Under the pieces are notes generated by a model, which made no database searches, was not told the DNA's origin, and saw only the letters and a program-made list of their open reading frames with translations. 6,666 nt of DNA. Source: Nitrospirota bacterium (GTDB lineage: Bacteria; Nitrospirota; Nitrospiria; Nitrospirales; UBA8639). The stretch lies in contig JAOUGQ010000165.1 in assembly GCA_029865515.1 (NCBI GenBank), forward strand, positions 1 to 6,666. The letters are read 5' to 3'. Shown one piece after another: positions 6,094 through 6,666 of the stretch. Both the position numbers and the translations under genes were made by a program. Numbering within the stretch: the stretch's first letter is position 1; each line of letters begins with the position of its first letter.

Positions 6094-6666
6094 CTACGAC
6101 ACGGTGGAAAGCACTCGGGCCAGCGATTCGAGAAAACGGCGATTTTCAGCAGGTTGCCCAATAGTCACCCGAATCATCGACCCGCGGATATGCCGAACAA
6201 TCACGCCTTCCCGAAGCAACGCCTCATATACACTTTTTCCGTCAATGCCCGAATTAAAATACAGAAAGTTGGCCTGACTGGGAACGGGCTCTAACCCCAT
6301 GGTTGTCAGCCTTTCCTCCAGAAAGGTCATTTCAGCTTCATTCATTCCTCGGCTTTTTGCCACATGATCGTCATCGGAAAGCGCCGCTCGCGCGGCTTCT
6401 TGAGCTAAACTATTCACGTTGAAGGGTGGACGGACCCGATTCACATACCCCGCGATTTCTTTGGTCGTGCACCCATACCCCACGCGCAATCCTGCCAGTC
6501 CATAAATTTTCGAGAAGGTTCGAAGCACCACCACCGGCCGCCCCTCGAGAACATACTGCAAGCTATCAGGAAACTCCGGATGCCGCACATATTCATAGTA
6601 CGCCTCATCAAACACCACAACGACATGATCGGGAAGTCGGGAGAGGAACCCGTCTATGTCCTTTGC
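6094..6666 (-). CDS. hisC: Histidinol-phosphate/aromatic aminotransferase, 5' end beyond the window
   Basis: This is the C-terminal 190 residues of a class I/II PLP-dependent aminotransferase of the HisC family; full-length members have about 350-370 residues. Visible are VFDEAYYEY (18-26 of the fragment; Asp20 contacts the PLP ring nitrogen), the PLP-binding lysine Lys53 in TFSKIYGLAG, Arg61 in LRVGYG (phosphate-binding region), SQANFLYF (130-137) and the carboxylate-binding Arg166 in IRVTIG. The stop is TAG at 6096-6094. HisC normally converts imidazole-acetol phosphate to histidinol phosphate. Several HisC enzymes also transaminate phenylpyruvate and 4-hydroxyphenylpyruvate. Standing directly before aroF, tyrA and aroA with no histidine genes in view, this copy probably supplies the last step of tyrosine/phenylalanine synthesis, perhaps in addition to histidine. 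The frame continues past 6666, so the start and any upstream partner cannot be seen. Family assignment is secure; substrate is inferred from context. Confidence 0.9.
   Translation of the reverse strand, partial: AKDIDGFLSRLPDHVVVVFDEAYYEYVRHPEFPDSLQYVLEGRPVVVLRTFSKIYGLAGLRVGYGCTTKEIAGYVNRVRPPFNVNSLAQEAARAALSDDDHVAKSRGMNEAEMTFLEERLTTMGLEPVPSQANFLYFNSGIDGKSVYEALLREGVIVRHIRGSMIRVTIGQPAENRRFLESLARVLSTVS

Overview
The window is a densely packed stretch of bacterial chromosome in which every supported gene lies on the minus strand. Read in the direction of transcription (from position 6666 down to 1) the order is hisC (5' end cut by the window), aroF, tyrA, aroA, cmk, plsC, rpsA (3' end cut by the window). 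No gap between genes exceeds about 50 bases. Two junctions are 4-base stop/start overlaps (tyrA/aroA ATGA, cmk/plsC GTGA). I see no tRNA, rRNA, CRISPR array, insertion sequence or phage gene.

The organism is a Gram-negative-type bacterium with roughly half GC by eye. The order aromatic block - cmk - plsC - rpsA and the protein styles (Thermotoga-type AroF with an N-terminal ferredoxin-like domain, class II-like AroA, six-domain-type S1) would fit Nitrospirota such as Nitrospira. This is inference from memory of gene neighbourhoods and is not proven by the sequence.

Positions 6666-2838 hold an aromatic amino acid block. AroF makes DAHP, the first shikimate-pathway intermediate. AroA makes EPSP near the end of that pathway. 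TyrA turns prephenate into 4-hydroxyphenylpyruvate. The HisC-like aminotransferase can plausibly transaminate that keto acid to tyrosine, as HisC does in the Bacillus hisC-tyrA-aroE arrangement. Chorismate mutase and the remaining shikimate enzymes are not in the window.

Positions 2791-1 hold a housekeeping block: CMP kinase, a lysophosphatidic acid-type acyltransferase, and ribosomal protein S1. The cmk-rpsA link is widely conserved in bacteria.

The most notable signals are at the seam between the blocks. A perfect consensus sigma-70-type promoter (TTGACA, 16-base spacer, TATAAT) is embedded in the last codons of aroA and the short gap after it, pointing at cmk-plsC-rpsA. Just downstream is a good Shine-Dalgarno sequence, but the cmk frame has no ATG, GTG, TTG or CTG codon before its P-loop. 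The gene must therefore start at a non-standard codon or contain a sequence error. A further oddity is a small GC hairpin followed directly by ten T residues inside plsC, which looks like a weak intrinsic terminator and is also a slippage-prone tract. Overall this is core-genome DNA. I found no sign of a new multi-gene system, and the interest is regulatory.
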